The notes: generated by a model from the sequence alone, not told the origin. A stretch of 64,000 nucleotides of DNA from Streptococcus merionis DSM 19192 (GCF_000380085.1 NZ_KB904561.1:1-64000); one strand, 5' to 3'; shown: positions 55,777 to 64,000, counted from the first letter of the stretch. Program-made: numbers and translations.

Positions 55777-56433
55777 TTAACTAGCCGCTTTAAAGATGTC
55801 TTCTTGAATTGTTAAATACTTAGTTAAATTAATGATGTTATCATCTGTCATTTTGCTTTTCTGTTCCTCAAAAATTTCGTAATCATTAACCACAGCTAAA
55901 TCTTCTGTATATTTTTTAATATATCTAATTAAAGCTTGTAATTGATTCATATTAATCACTACTACGTCACTTTCATCAGATTCTAAAATCTTTATCAACT
56001 GATTCTTTAATTCAACAATTACAGGGACGGAAAGTGTTCCCGTTTTTGTAGCAGTTATGTATTTAGTCAAAGAATCATTAAACTTAGTATCAGGTGCTAC
56101 TTCAATTGTAGCTGTCTTATCTCTATTCTTGATTAACTTTCTAATTCCATAGAATGCTACACCGCTAATTACTATCGCACTTCCAACTATTAAACTTGTT
56201 TTTCCTTTATTCTTAGATACGTAATTAATTAAATCATCAACGCTAAAAGAAGATTTTGTTGCTATATTAGAAACTACTTTTTCAGCCTGAGAAATTTTAT
56301 TCGCATCTTTCAAGTGCTCAAAAACTCCTCCTGTGGCTTTATAAATTACACCTCCATGTCTGACTAAATCTCCTGAACACAAACCTGCAAACGCAGCCTC
56401 TGTAATATCCATTGGTACTTGTATAATTGGCAT
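55777..56433 (-). CDS. Single-pass membrane protein, partner of the NYN gene (unknown)
   Basis: 218-aa protein, not recognised. The N-terminal motif MDITEAAFAGLCSGDLVRHG followed by GVIYKATGGVFEHLKD looks like a small folded module. A region rich in Ser, Asn and Lys follows, then one transmembrane helix at about 78-97 (SLIVGSAIVISGVAFYGI) with Arg/Lys after it, and a helical C-terminal domain (about 120-218). The RBS is GAGGGAATGTT. It lies 73 bases downstream of the NYN gene on the same strand, is clearly AT-rich like it, and has no equivalent elsewhere in the window. The two probably form a unit. Confidence 0.8.
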   Translation of the reverse strand: MPIIQVPMDITEAAFAGLCSGDLVRHGGVIYKATGGVFEHLKDANKISQAEKVVSNIATKSSFSVDDLINYVSKNKGKTSLIVGSAIVISGVAFYGIRKLIKNRDKTATIEVAPDTKFNDSLTKYITATKTGTLSVPVIVELKNQLIKILESDESDVVVINMNQLQALIRYIKKYTEDLAVVNDYEIFEEQKSKMTDDNIINLTKYLTIQEDIFKAAS

Positions 56434-56506
56434 AACATTCCCTCTTTTTTGCTTTATTTTTTACGATATTTATTTCAATAGAATGGTGGTGACAGAACCA
56501 TCAATA

Positions 56507-57406
56507 TTATTTTATTGATTTTTTTATAGCATATACAATTCCACTAGCTGCAGCAATTCCACCTGCAATCCAGCTCTTGTTCCGTTTCCAAAACCCTTTC
56601 TCTTTTTTTGCTTGTTTTTTAACTTCTTGGTCTTGTTTTCTTTGTTGCTCTCGCCTCTGTTCAGCAGCTTTTTCATTCGCTACCTTTTTCAGTTTATCAT
56701 CTTCCATTTTGGCAGAGGATAAAATATTATCAACTTCTGAAATCTGTTTAAAATCTGTTAATTCATCAATCTTAGCCAAATAAATATCTCTATCGGTTAT
56801 GTACTGCAAGCCAGATATTTTGTCTTTTGCATTCTTCTTAGCTTGATCAAATTCCTGCTCTTGCTTTTCTCTTGCAAGACGCAGCTTTCTGTTTCCCAAA
56901 TATTCTTTTGAGTAGCTATCATTGTTAAAATATACAACTTCATCAGCAATATCATCAAGATATTTTGTTTCTTTAAAGCAATACCTCAAATCACCTTTCT
57001 CATACTCTGAACTAATGCTATCTTTCCAAGACCATAGAATTATTTCCCATTTTTGGGAAAATGCTTCTTCAATTAGCGGACGCATATCCAAGTCTCCACT
57101 CATTAAAATTAACTTGCCTGGGGATTTTATCCTTTCGATATGCTTCATGCCTTCAATCAATATTTTCCCATCCACACCTTTTTCACCAGATTTAGTTCTT
57201 TCATAAGTGTGAACTTCAAAATTATTATTTTCCATTGTTCTCCAAAAACTATCATTTGGAGGAGGAGTTGAGCCAGCTAAGACTTTCTTCTGATTATTGT
57301 TATTAGTATATTTTTTTACAAATTTTATGTAATCAATTCTTGCTCCGTACTCAAATTGATTTAATCCTATAAAAATATTTGAATTGTCAATTAATAAAAG
57401 ATCCAT
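56507..57406 (-). CDS. NYN-domain putative ribonuclease with coiled coil and C-terminal membrane anchor
   Basis: 299-aa protein. Residues 1-150 are a NYN (PIN-like) domain: DNSNIFIGL with D7, KGVDGKI with D79, and MSGDLDMRPLIEEA with D105 and D107, the acidic residues expected to bind metal. A long charged helix or coiled coil follows (about 165-265). A hydrophobic segment at the C terminus (about 275-293, WIAGGIAAASGIVYAI) is flanked by Lys. The target is unknown. The gene is AT-rich relative to its neighbours and sits in an accessory insert between purine genes. The RBS is GAAGGGATATAA. Confidence 0.85.
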   Translation of the reverse strand: MDLLLIDNSNIFIGLNQFEYGARIDYIKFVKKYTNNNNQKKVLAGSTPPPNDSFWRTMENNNFEVHTYERTKSGEKGVDGKILIEGMKHIERIKSPGKLILMSGDLDMRPLIEEAFSQKWEIILWSWKDSISSEYEKGDLRYCFKETKYLDDIADEVVYFNNDSYSKEYLGNRKLRLAREKQEQEFDQAKKNAKDKISGLQYITDRDIYLAKIDELTDFKQISEVDNILSSAKMEDDKLKKVANEKAAEQRREQQRKQDQEVKKQAKKEKGFWKRNKSWIAGGIAAASGIVYAIKKSIK

Positions 57407-57469
57407 TTATATCCCTTCAAGTAGAAAGTAAAATTGTAGGAATTTCCTAGTCCTAGTTTACCACAACAC

Positions 57470-58162
57470 TCACTCATCCATAGCTAACTCCGCTGCTTTC
57501 TCTGCGTGGATTAGTGTTGTGTCAAACAAGGGAATGTCAGTATCGGTTTGTTTTACTAAGAGGCCGATTTCGGTGCAACCTAGAATAACAGCTTGGGCAC
57601 CTGCACTTCTGAGCTGCTCAATGATGTTAAGGTAGGCTTGTTTGGATTCTTCGCGGATGGTTCCAAGGCAAAGCTCATCATAGATGATGTGATTAACTGT
57701 TTCAATGCCCGAATCGTCAGGAATGAGAACTTCCAAGCCTGATTCAAGGAGTTTTTCTTTATAAAAATCCTGCGTCATCGTATACTTGGTTCCCAAAAGT
57801 CCGACTTTGCGGATTCCTTGCTCCAGCAAAACATCAGCCGTTGCTTGGGCAATATGCAAGATGGGAATGCTGAGGCGTTCCTGAATCTGCGGCGCCACTT
57901 TGTGCATAGTGTTGGTGCAAATCACGATAAAATCTGCTCCAGCCTTCTCTAAATTAGCAGCTACTTCCCCCAACACTTGGGCACTCTTTTCCCATTCTCC
58001 TGTTGCTTGGTAATGCTCAATTTCCGCAAAATCTACACTATAGAGTAAGATTTTTGCAGAATGCAAGCCACCCAATTCTTTTTTGATAACCTCATTAATG
58101 ATTTGATAATAAGAGGCTGTACTTTCCCAGCTCATTCCTCCAATTAAACCAATCGTTTTCAT
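57470..58162 (-). CDS. Aspartate/glutamate racemase-family protein
   Basis: 230-aa two-domain racemase of the Asp/Glu/hydantoin family, YgeA-like. The N terminus is IGLIGGMSWESTASYYQIIN. The two catalytic cysteines are in VICTNTMHK (about 80-88) and ILGCTEIGLL (about 191-200). It racemises an amino acid, probably aspartate or a broader set. It lies within the insert between purK and purB, next to the purK fragment. Confidence 0.92.
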   Translation of the reverse strand: MKTIGLIGGMSWESTASYYQIINEVIKKELGGLHSAKILLYSVDFAEIEHYQATGEWEKSAQVLGEVAANLEKAGADFIVICTNTMHKVAPQIQERLSIPILHIAQATADVLLEQGIRKVGLLGTKYTMTQDFYKEKLLESGLEVLIPDDSGIETVNHIIYDELCLGTIREESKQAYLNIIEQLRSAGAQAVILGCTEIGLLVKQTDTDIPLFDTTLIHAEKAAELAMDE

Positions 58163-58177
58163 TTTAACACCAGCTCT

Positions 58178-58285
58178 CTAAAATTCCTCAACCTCATCTG
58201 GTTTATCACTGAAAACAGTCACATGGCCCATTTTACGGTTGTGCTTTGCTTCTAGTTTACCATAAAGGCGGAAATGGGACGGGAT
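58178..58285 (-). pseudogene. purK: Fragment of a second purK 3' end
   Basis: Minus-strand translation gives [20 protein letters not shown] then VFSDKPDEVEEF and a stop at 58178-58180. This is a PurK C terminus. The intact purK at 58884 has [20 protein letters not shown] at the same point, but a different end. Upstream of HFRLYG the frame shifts and similarity stops. It is a broken remnant of a different purK allele. Confidence 0.85.
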
Positions 58286-58374
58286 TTTGGGACACGATCT
58301 TTGCGCGTATAGTATGGTGCCCAAATCTACAGCCCCCTATTCAACAGTGGATACTAAATCCTTATTTTTTCTAG

Positions 58375-58854
58375 TTAATTTAAACACCTCTTCCCCATCA
58401 CCAGCAGGGTTCCCCTACTTTCTGAAACGCCTCTTTTCAATACATCAAAACCTGCTTTGATATAAGTTTTCTGGGCTGGAATGTTTTTCTCGTTAACTGC
58501 TAAAATTAGATGAGTAATCCGTCCATCAATCTGCGATTGGATAAAAAGAAATGGGTCGCTAAATACTTTTGAAGCGTAGCCTTTTCTACGATAGCGGTCA
58601 TCGATAGAAAGACCACGAATGAGAGCATAATGTTCTCCCTTGAAGCCATATGTTTCTGGACCCTCTGCCAAATGAAGACAGAAAAAACCAACCAGTTTGT
58701 CCTCGTCATTAAGAATGGCAATGGCATGACGATTTGGATCTGCCTTCGCACTTTGAGCCACATTTTCAGGGGTATCGGTATAAGTCGTATCTGACAATTG
58801 GAAGTCAGCCATATCCTTGTGGTGTTTTTCAATATCGTAGCGTTCTAACTTCAT
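58375..58854 (-). CDS. GNAT-family N-acetyltransferase
   Basis: 159-aa acetyltransferase with the acetyl-CoA motif IDDRYRRKGYASKVF (about 92-106) and a C-terminal RGTLLVMGKRCLN. The ATG at 58854 has GAGGAACTG upstream. A TTG at 58887 would overlap purK by 4 bases and is less likely. The substrate is unknown. It lies immediately downstream of purK and between the two purK tails, so it probably arrived with that recombination. Confidence 0.85.
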   Translation of the reverse strand: MKLERYDIEKHHKDMADFQLSDTTYTDTPENVAQSAKADPNRHAIAILNDEDKLVGFFCLHLAEGPETYGFKGEHYALIRGLSIDDRYRRKGYASKVFSDPFLFIQSQIDGRITHLILAVNEKNIPAQKTYIKAGFDVLKRGVSESRGTLLVMGKRCLN

Positions 58855-58883
58855 CAGTTCCTCACTTGTTGCATTTCTTCCAA

Positions 58884-59975
58884 TCAACTAGATGCATCCC
58901 CTGCAATTAACTCACAGGAATCTACATCTGCTGTCAGAATAGTCACATGGCCCATTTTGCGGTTGGGCTTGGCTTCTAGTTTACCATAAAGGTGGAGGTG
59001 GGCGCTAGGGTTGGCGCGGACATAGGCTTGGGCTTTTTCCATGTGTTGGCCGAGGACATTAAGCATAACAGCCGGCGCATGAAGGTGGATGGCGGGCAGG
59101 GGTGCCCCCAGTACGCCTAGGATATGGGTGTCAAACTGGGAAAAATCGCAGGCTTCGATGGAGTAGTGCCCTGAGTTGTGGGGTCGCGGTGCGATTTCAT
59201 TGACGATGATAGCATCATCTGTCGCGAACATTTCCACGCAGAGGGTTCCGGACAGCTTCAGCTGCTTGGCAATGTGCACCGCCATAGCCTGCGCTTGGGC
59301 GCTCAATTCGTCTGAAATGCGAGCCGGGACAATGGTTTTGGAGAGGATGTTGTTGCGGTGGATATTTTCCTGAACGGGAAAGACTGTCACGTCTGTTCCA
59401 TTTCCTGATACGATGACGGAAATTTCCAGATTGAAATCAACAAATTCTTCCAGAACACAGTCTGCTGTGTCCGCTAATTGACAGGCGTCAGCCAGATTTT
59501 CCTCAGACCGGATAACCACCTGCCCATGTCCATCATAGCCGCCTGTCGCGGTTTTGAGGACATAATTTTTAGACAGATCAAGACCGTCTAAGTCGCTGCT
59601 AGAGTGAACCACCTTGTAGGGTGCCACGGGGACATTTGCTTTGTTAGATAAGAAGTCTTTTTCAAAGATTCGGTTTTGGGAAATGCGGAGCAGATCTGTA
59701 CCTTGAGGCAGCTGACCGTCCTTGACAACAGCGTCAAGACCGTCTGCATCAACATTTTCAAATTCATAGGTCAAGACATCGCAGCGCACTGCCAGCTGGC
59801 GCAGAGCATCCACGTCATCATAAGGTGCCGCGATAACCTCTGCCACCCGAGAGGCCGGACAGTCCGCTGCAGGGTCCAAAGCAATGACCTTGTGTCCCAT
59901 ATAAATAGCAGAAATAGCCATCATCTGACCCAGCTGGCCGCCGCCGATAATTCCTATTGTCTTAGTTGAGCTCAT
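58884..59975 (-). CDS. purK: N5-carboxyaminoimidazole ribonucleotide synthetase
   Basis: 363-aa ATP-grasp enzyme of purine synthesis that carboxylates AIR using ATP and bicarbonate. It has [20 protein letters not shown] at the N terminus, the ATP-grasp [12 protein letters not shown] segment (about 148-159) and [19 protein letters not shown] (about 265-283). The start at 59975 has GAGGAGTC upstream and overlaps purE by 14 bases. Its C-terminal codons differ from the fragment at 58178-58285, which suggests replacement by recombination. Confidence 0.96.
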   Translation of the reverse strand: MSSTKTIGIIGGGQLGQMMAISAIYMGHKVIALDPAADCPASRVAEVIAAPYDDVDALRQLAVRCDVLTYEFENVDADGLDAVVKDGQLPQGTDLLRISQNRIFEKDFLSNKANVPVAPYKVVHSSSDLDGLDLSKNYVLKTATGGYDGHGQVVIRSEENLADACQLADTADCVLEEFVDFNLEISVIVSGNGTDVTVFPVQENIHRNNILSKTIVPARISDELSAQAQAMAVHIAKQLKLSGTLCVEMFATDDAIIVNEIAPRPHNSGHYSIEACDFSQFDTHILGVLGAPLPAIHLHAPAVMLNVLGQHMEKAQAYVRANPSAHLHLYGKLEAKPNRKMGHVTILTADVDSCELIAGDASS

Positions 59976-60450
59976 TGGTTGACTCCTCGGCGATTCTGCC
60001 TTGTTCTTCGTGGAAATGGCTGAGCTGCTGAGCAATTTTTTCGTCCTCAATGGAGAGAATGCGCAGAGCTGTCAGAGCAGCGTTGGTCGCTCCCGCTTCA
60101 CCGATAGCCATGGTCGCCACAGGCACACCGCCCGGCATCTGAACGATGGAGTAAAGGGAATCAAGGCCGCTGAGGGCGCGTGATTTGACCGGCACACCGA
60201 TGACCGGCAGAGTGGTTTTAGCTGCTACCATACCAGGCAGATGGGCCGCCCCGCCGGCACCAGCAATAATAACCTTAATACCGCGGCCGCGGGCTTCTTC
60301 AGCGTGTTTGAACATGAGATCCGGTGTGCGGTGGGCTGAAACGACTTTCTTCTCATAAGAAAGGCCGAACTGATCAAGTATTTCTGCGGTTTTTTGCATG
60401 GTGATCCAGTCGGATTTGGAGCCCATGATAATAGAAATGATTGGTTTCAT
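59962..60450 (-). CDS. purE: N5-carboxyaminoimidazole ribonucleotide mutase
   Basis: 162-aa class I PurE that converts N5-CAIR to CAIR in purine synthesis. It has [18 protein letters not shown] (about 9-26), [18 protein letters not shown] and [17 protein letters not shown]. The ATG at 60450 gives the normal length. Translation is coupled to purK by overlap. A repeat unit begins right after the start codon on the upstream side. Confidence 0.97.
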   Translation of the reverse strand: MKPIISIIMGSKSDWITMQKTAEILDQFGLSYEKKVVSAHRTPDLMFKHAEEARGRGIKVIIAGAGGAAHLPGMVAAKTTLPVIGVPVKSRALSGLDSLYSIVQMPGGVPVATMAIGEAGATNAALTALRILSIEDEKIAQQLSHFHEEQGRIAEESTNELN

Positions 60451-60453
60451 AAT

Positions 60454-60574
60454 AAGATACAAAGGGACCTTTCGCTTGCGAAAAATTCCGTAGAAAAATA
60501 GGAAAACTAACGACGACGCTTGCGTCTAGGTAGTTTTATCTTTTTTCCTAGGAATTTAGTCCCGTGTTCAATTC
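60454..60574. repeat. Hairpin repeat family 2 unit before purE
   Basis: It starts AAGATACAAAGGGACC, four bases upstream of the purE start codon. Its inner stem is GACGACGCTTGCGTC, and it ends TTTAGTCCCGTGTTCAATTC. The rest of the 332-base gap to purD holds two more hairpins: AATCGGAAG / CTTCCGATT near 60648-60674 and GCGACC-TTC-GGTCGC near 60732-60746. No gene is supported. Confidence 0.75.
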
Positions 60575-60782
60575 CTTTCTTTTTTCTTTTGATAATCACC
60601 TTAAGTTGCGGGGACGGCAGCAGCCACCTTTGGTGTCTCATGCCTAAATCGGAAGCCTAAGGTCTTCCGATTTCCCTTGACTGATTAGCAAGGCTAAGCA
60701 GTCTCTCACAACGGCGGTGATTATCGGGTGGGCGACCTTCGGTCGCTTGAGCGGTGCTTCTGTACTTGTCTGGTCTGCTAAT

Positions 60783-62045
60783 TTATTTAATCGCTTTGCT
60801 GCCGATATCATGCCGGTAGAAGAGGCCGTTTGTGTTTTGTTTGGCAAGTTCCTTGTAGATTTTATTCTGCGCAGCTTTGACACTGTCTGCTGTGGTGACC
60901 AGCATATAAACGCGACCGCCGTTTGACAAGAGTAGCTGGCCATTTTCAGCGAACTTAGCCCCTGCATAGTAAGTGATAATGTCGCCGTCAGTCTTGGCTG
61001 GCAGCTCAACACCCTTGTCATAGGCGAAGGGATAGCCGTTTGATGCGACAACCACACCAAGGGTCACTCCCTCATCCAGCCAAGCCATGTGCGGCTCTCT
61101 GCCCTCTAAAATATCGGTAATGTTCTGCGCAAAATCAGACGTCAAGCGCGGCAGAATAATCTGCGTTTCCGGGTCGCCAAAGCGCGCGTTAAACTCAATG
61201 ACCTTGGGACCATCAGCGGTCAGAATCAGGCCGCAGTAGAGCACGCCCAGATAAGGCCGGCCTTCTTTAATCATGCCCTCAAGCACAGGCTTGACGATGG
61301 TTTCCACCGCCGTGTCCACCACGCTTTGAGGCAGGTGCGGCACCGGTGCATAAGCCCCCATGCCTCCTGTATTGGGCCCCTTGTCGCCGTCGTAGGCCCG
61401 TTTGTGGTCCTGAGCTGTCGGCAGGATGTAAAACCTATCGCCGTTGACCAAGGCAAAGAGGGAGAACTCCTCACCGTCCAGAAACTCTTCGATAATCACA
61501 CGCGCACCCGAGTCACCGAACTTATTGTCCAAAAGCATCTCACGGGCTGCTTCTACGGCCTCTTCCACGGTTTCTGCCACAACAACGCCCTTGCCCAGCG
61601 CCAAACCGTCAGCCTTCACGACGATTGGTGCGCCTTGCTTTTCAATATAGGCCTTGGCTTTTTCAAAGTCGGTAAATGTGCCATAGGCTGCTGTCGGAAT
61701 CTGGTATTTAGCCATGATGGACTTGGCAAAATCCTTGGACCACTCCAGCTCCGCTGCTAATTTGGACGGGCCAAAAGCTTTAAACCCAGCCTGGTTAAAA
61801 TCATCAACGATACCAGCCGCCAGTGCATCATCAGGGCCAATAAAAGTCCAAGCAATGTCATTGCTCTTTGCAAAATCAATCAAAGCAGAATGTTCGGAAA
61901 TTCCGATATTTACAATTTCCAAACCATCCAGCGTCATCCCGTCATTGCCGGGCGCCACATAGACCGCTTCAACCCCATCAGACGCCAACAGACTTTTTGC
62001 AATCGCATGCTCACGACCGCCAGAACCAACAACCAATAATTTCAT
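60783..62045 (-). CDS. purD: Phosphoribosylamine-glycine ligase
   Basis: 420-aa ATP-grasp ligase making GAR from phosphoribosylamine and glycine. It has LLVVGSGGREHAIAKSL at the N terminus, VVKADGLALGKGVVVAE in the ATP-grasp core, and EFNARFGDPETQ near 290. The length is standard. Its promoter has PurBox-like sites, so it is probably activated by PurR under purine limitation. Confidence 0.97.
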   Translation of the reverse strand: MKLLVVGSGGREHAIAKSLLASDGVEAVYVAPGNDGMTLDGLEIVNIGISEHSALIDFAKSNDIAWTFIGPDDALAAGIVDDFNQAGFKAFGPSKLAAELEWSKDFAKSIMAKYQIPTAAYGTFTDFEKAKAYIEKQGAPIVVKADGLALGKGVVVAETVEEAVEAAREMLLDNKFGDSGARVIIEEFLDGEEFSLFALVNGDRFYILPTAQDHKRAYDGDKGPNTGGMGAYAPVPHLPQSVVDTAVETIVKPVLEGMIKEGRPYLGVLYCGLILTADGPKVIEFNARFGDPETQIILPRLTSDFAQNITDILEGREPHMAWLDEGVTLGVVVASNGYPFAYDKGVELPAKTDGDIITYYAGAKFAENGQLLLSNGGRVYMLVTTADSVKAAQNKIYKELAKQNTNGLFYRHDIGSKAIK

Positions 62046-62114
62046 ATACCTACCTCTGTCTTAAAAAGAAAAGACGAATCGCCTTTAGCCTAAAAGTGAT
62101 AATGATTCAACTTT

Positions 62115-62178
62115 ATTATACCATACTTATCATGTTTGACGGATATTATCCTGAAATCATAGACAAATATTCGGATAT
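62115..62178 (-). promoter_or_regulatory. purD promoter with PurBox
   Basis: The minus-strand -10 box TATAAT (62115-62120) lacks a good -35, as expected for an activated promoter. ATATCCGAATATT (62166-62178) matches the PurBox AWWWCCGAACWWT at 12 of 13 positions, about 65 bases before the likely start site. A weaker ATATCCGTC site lies at 62138-62146. Confidence 0.7.
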
Positions 62179-62181
62179 TAA

Positions 62182-62208
62182 AACCGCCCAGAAAATTTCT
62201 GGACGGTT
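62182..62208 (-). terminator. Terminator of the LysM surface-protein gene
   Basis: Minus strand AACCGTCCAGAAA-T-TTTCTGGGCGGTT followed by TTAATA, a stem with one G-U pair, 12 bases past the stop at 62220. Confidence 0.8.
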
Positions 62209-62219
62209 CTAAATAACTT

Positions 62220-63197
62220 TTAAGGATTAAACGACACATGGACATGGTCATAGTGATTTTCGGTAACACTGCCACGGTCTGGCATTGGATTCCATGTGTA
62301 AGCTGGTCCGTAGATACTTGGATATGGTGAGTAGAAACGCTGTTTCCAGATAATATAGGAAATGTTTTTAGCCCCCATATTGTTGACTGCGTATTCTGCG
62401 ACCTGATCACCGAGGACTGAGCTGACAGGCACCATGAAATCTACCGCCAGGCCTTGTCCATGATCGCCTGAATCTCCAGGACGAAGGGTGCTGAACTCTG
62501 TGATCCCAAAGAGGTTAGCAACTTCTTGTTGGAAAGCAGCAACTTGCGGCTGGAGACCTGTACTATCAACGGTTCCGCCAGCCACAGGTGTTTGAGTAGC
62601 TGCCTCTTCAGTAACTGGTGCTGGCGTTGTTGGCTCAGCAGCGGGTGAGACTGCTTCGACAACAGGTTGAGCTGGTTGCTCAACAGCAGCGGGAGCAACT
62701 GGATCAGTGCTGGCCACTTCTTCCTGCGCAGCCTCAGTAACTGGCGCTGGTTCACTAGCAGCTATTGACGCATCATCTGTTGCTTCAACATCAGCTAATT
62801 TAACTGTTTCATCAGAGATAGTGACCTCCTTAGCTTTGAGGTCAATAGTGGCTTCTACCGTTTCACCAGCTTGATCAGCTACTGGAGCTTCGATCACAAC
62901 CTCAGTGGCTTGATCTTTTTTGTCATAGGTTGTCGTGATACTTGTTTCTGGGAAAATCAAGTTAAGGTCAGCGATTTGGTTGACCTTAGCCAAGACCTCC
63001 ATATCAACAGCCATAGCTTCAGCGATGGTTGAGAGCGTATCACCGTACTTAACAGTATAAGCTTGGCTATTGCCAGCAGCGACAAGGTCAGCTTTGATAG
63101 CATCTACCGAACGCGCTGTCCATGTTTCTGCTTTAACATGTTGACCTGCAACCATTGATAAGAACACAGTAGAGGTTAATAATAATTTTTTATTCAC
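62220..63197 (-). CDS. Secreted LysM protein, surface immunogenic protein (Sip)-like
   Basis: 325-aa secreted protein. A signal peptide (about 1-23, cleaved near VKA-ET) precedes a LysM peptidoglycan-binding domain (about 46-92, YTVKYGDTLSTIAEAMAV). A low-complexity Ala/Pro/Val/Thr linker (about 115-215) follows. The C-terminal domain (about 216-325) has HGQGLAVDFMVPVSS and NHYDHVHVSF, a His-rich fold shared with Sip of group B streptococci. The start is GTG at 63197, with GGAAGG about ten bases upstream. It probably acts at the cell wall. It shares a regulatory region with the divergent gene at 63475. Confidence 0.88.
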   Translation of the reverse strand: MNKKLLLTSTVFLSMVAGQHVKAETWTARSVDAIKADLVAAGNSQAYTVKYGDTLSTIAEAMAVDMEVLAKVNQIADLNLIFPETSITTTYDKKDQATEVVIEAPVADQAGETVEATIDLKAKEVTISDETVKLADVEATDDASIAASEPAPVTEAAQEEVASTDPVAPAAVEQPAQPVVEAVSPAAEPTTPAPVTEEAATQTPVAGGTVDSTGLQPQVAAFQQEVANLFGITEFSTLRPGDSGDHGQGLAVDFMVPVSSVLGDQVAEYAVNNMGAKNISYIIWKQRFYSPYPSIYGPAYTWNPMPDRGSVTENHYDHVHVSFNP

Positions 63198-63372
63198 GTG
63201 TTACATACCTTCCTTTTTCAAAGATAAAGTCTATCCTACTGCATCTTTAGCCAAATAGCAAGGCATTTAAGCCTTTTTAAACAAAGTAAGACAAGGCTGT
63301 AACAGACTGACTTTTTTGTCATATAGCTCTAATTATTGATAACTTCTTCTTTTTATCAACGAAAACTACCCA

Positions 63373-63407
63373 TTTTTGTTACCCAACCGTCCTTTTTGTA
63401 ACAAAAA
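63373..63407. promoter_or_regulatory. Inverted repeat between divergent surface genes, possible WalR site
   Basis: TTTTTGTTAC (63373-63382) and GTAACAAAAA (63398-63407) are perfect 10-bp arms. They contain TGTTAC and TGTAAC, which resemble WalR/VicR half-sites (TGTWAH), although the spacing is not the usual five bases. Another TGTAAC is at 63298-63303. WalR often controls wall-lysis and LysM genes in streptococci. Confidence 0.5.
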
Positions 63408-63414
63408 TATTGCA

Positions 63415-63443
63415 TTGACATTTAAATGAATCTACTTTATAAT
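63415..63443 (+). promoter_or_regulatory. Consensus promoter of the 63475 gene
   Basis: TTGACA (63415-63420), 17-base spacer, TATAAT (63438-63443). Both boxes are perfect consensus, placing the start site about 25 bases before the ATG. It directly follows the inverted repeat at 63373-63407. Confidence 0.9.
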
Positions 63444-63474
63444 AGTATGGAAACTAAAATAGAAGAGGAATACT

Positions 63475-64000
63475 ATGCGCTATTCATCAAAATTTATCCT
63501 CCTTTCATCTACGATGATCTTGGGGGCTTTCGTTAACTCACCTGTAATCTCAGCGGATCAATTGACTGCTGAAAAGGTCAGTTTAAAAACAGTTGAAACT
63601 GCTACTACAGAGCGAATAACCGCTGATATTCAAGCAAGTTTGCTTGACGGCAAGCCAATCCTTCGTTTGTCAAATGTCTCAGCAAAAGGCGTCCAAGCGG
63701 TTAAGATCACCATCTCATCCAAGAGCGATGATAGTGACAAACACACCTACACTGCAGAACTTGATAAAGATGGTAGCTATGTCGTCAAACTAGACCGTAC
63801 TTTCCACGACAAGACTGGTAAAAACTTTAAGGCCAAGGTCGCCTTGGAACGTTCGCAGGGTATCACAGATTTCTTATCTGATTATCCTTTTATCTGGACA
63901 GATGAGGAGCCTGTTAACGCAGAGTCTACTGAGCCGACAAAGACAACAACTGAGGCTGCTTTAGCTGAAACAAGCAGTTCCTCAGTAGAAACAACTCAAA
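63475..64000 (+). CDS. Secreted protein with GBS Bsp-like domain (partial, runs off right edge)
   Basis: The first 175 codons of a secreted protein. A signal peptide (MRYSSKFILLSSTMILGAFV, cleaved near VISA-DQ) is followed by a domain with LDGKPILRLSNVSAKGVQAV and TYTAELDKDGSYVVKLDR, like the GBS Bsp-like repeat found in streptococcal surface and wall proteins. A Thr/Ser/Glu-rich linker begins at about residue 140. The rest lies outside the window, and relatives often carry a peptidoglycan hydrolase domain there. The RBS is AGAGGA before the ATG. Confidence 0.8.
   Translation, partial: MRYSSKFILLSSTMILGAFVNSPVISADQLTAEKVSLKTVETATTERITADIQASLLDGKPILRLSNVSAKGVQAVKITISSKSDDSDKHTYTAELDKDGSYVVKLDRTFHDKTGKNFKAKVALERSQGITDFLSDYPFIWTDEEPVNAESTEPTKTTTEAALAETSSSSVETTQ

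Noticed and set aside
60644..61060. 138-codon minus-strand frame at the purD end
   Set aside because: It mostly overlaps purD in another frame and extends over hairpins in the purE-purD gap.

Overview
The window reads as chromosome of a Streptococcus, most like the S. suis group. The evidence is the low-GC streptococcal protein set, comX, LicT/BglP, the S12-S7-EF-G-GapA cluster, a purD-purE-purK...purB order, and dispersed intergenic repeats resembling those reported from S. suis. The species call is an inference. Almost every gene is on the minus strand; cls (26063-27610) and a surface-protein gene cut off by the right edge (63475-64000) are the main plus-strand genes.

1-16254 is one long minus-strand operon for a glycyl-radical bacterial microcompartment that ferments choline (GRM2 / cut type). 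It runs on past the left edge. In transcription order it holds: shell BMC-H, DMT-type transporter, a 94-aa unknown, two BMC-H, an aldehyde-dehydrogenase homologue lacking its catalytic Cys, CutC choline TMA-lyase, CutD activase, an EutS-like shell protein, an EutP-like P-loop protein, iron alcohol dehydrogenase, an EutT-like protein, EutJ, the EutN vertex protein, an EutQ cupin, an extended BMC-H, the active acetaldehyde dehydrogenase, PduL, and two near-identical BMC-H copies. CutC splits choline into trimethylamine and acetaldehyde. The aldehyde goes to acetyl-CoA then acetyl phosphate, and to ethanol. A MerR/BmrR-like regulator gene (16590-17447) lies just upstream, and the operon promoter has the 19-bp spacer typical of MerR-controlled promoters.

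17448-25531 holds the competence sigma factor comX and the anaerobic ribonucleotide reductase group: nrdD, a 47-aa gene, an acetyltransferase and nrdG. A membrane protein and a 46-aa protein follow. 26063-34509 holds cls, then a lactose/cellobiose-type PTS operon with a cell-wall-anchored GH16 glucanase and a ROK regulator.

34891-52795 is housekeeping: ksgA, rnmV, tatD, gapA, fusA, rpsG, rpsL, purR, yhaM/cbf1, rmuC, thiN, rpe and rsgA. An antiterminator/beta-glucoside PTS pair (licT-bglP) sits between purR and rpsL. 53705-62045 holds purine genes (purB, purK, purE, purD). An AT-rich accessory insert lies between purB and purK: a NYN-domain putative nuclease with a membrane-protein partner, an amino-acid racemase, a GNAT enzyme and the broken tail of another purK. 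62220-64000 has two surface/secreted proteins diverging from a shared regulatory region.

Two dispersed repeat families fill many intergenic gaps, including gaps inside the choline operon. The best candidates for something undescribed are the NYN/membrane pair, the paired active and inactive aldehyde dehydrogenases with the MerR control region, and the hairpin repeat family.
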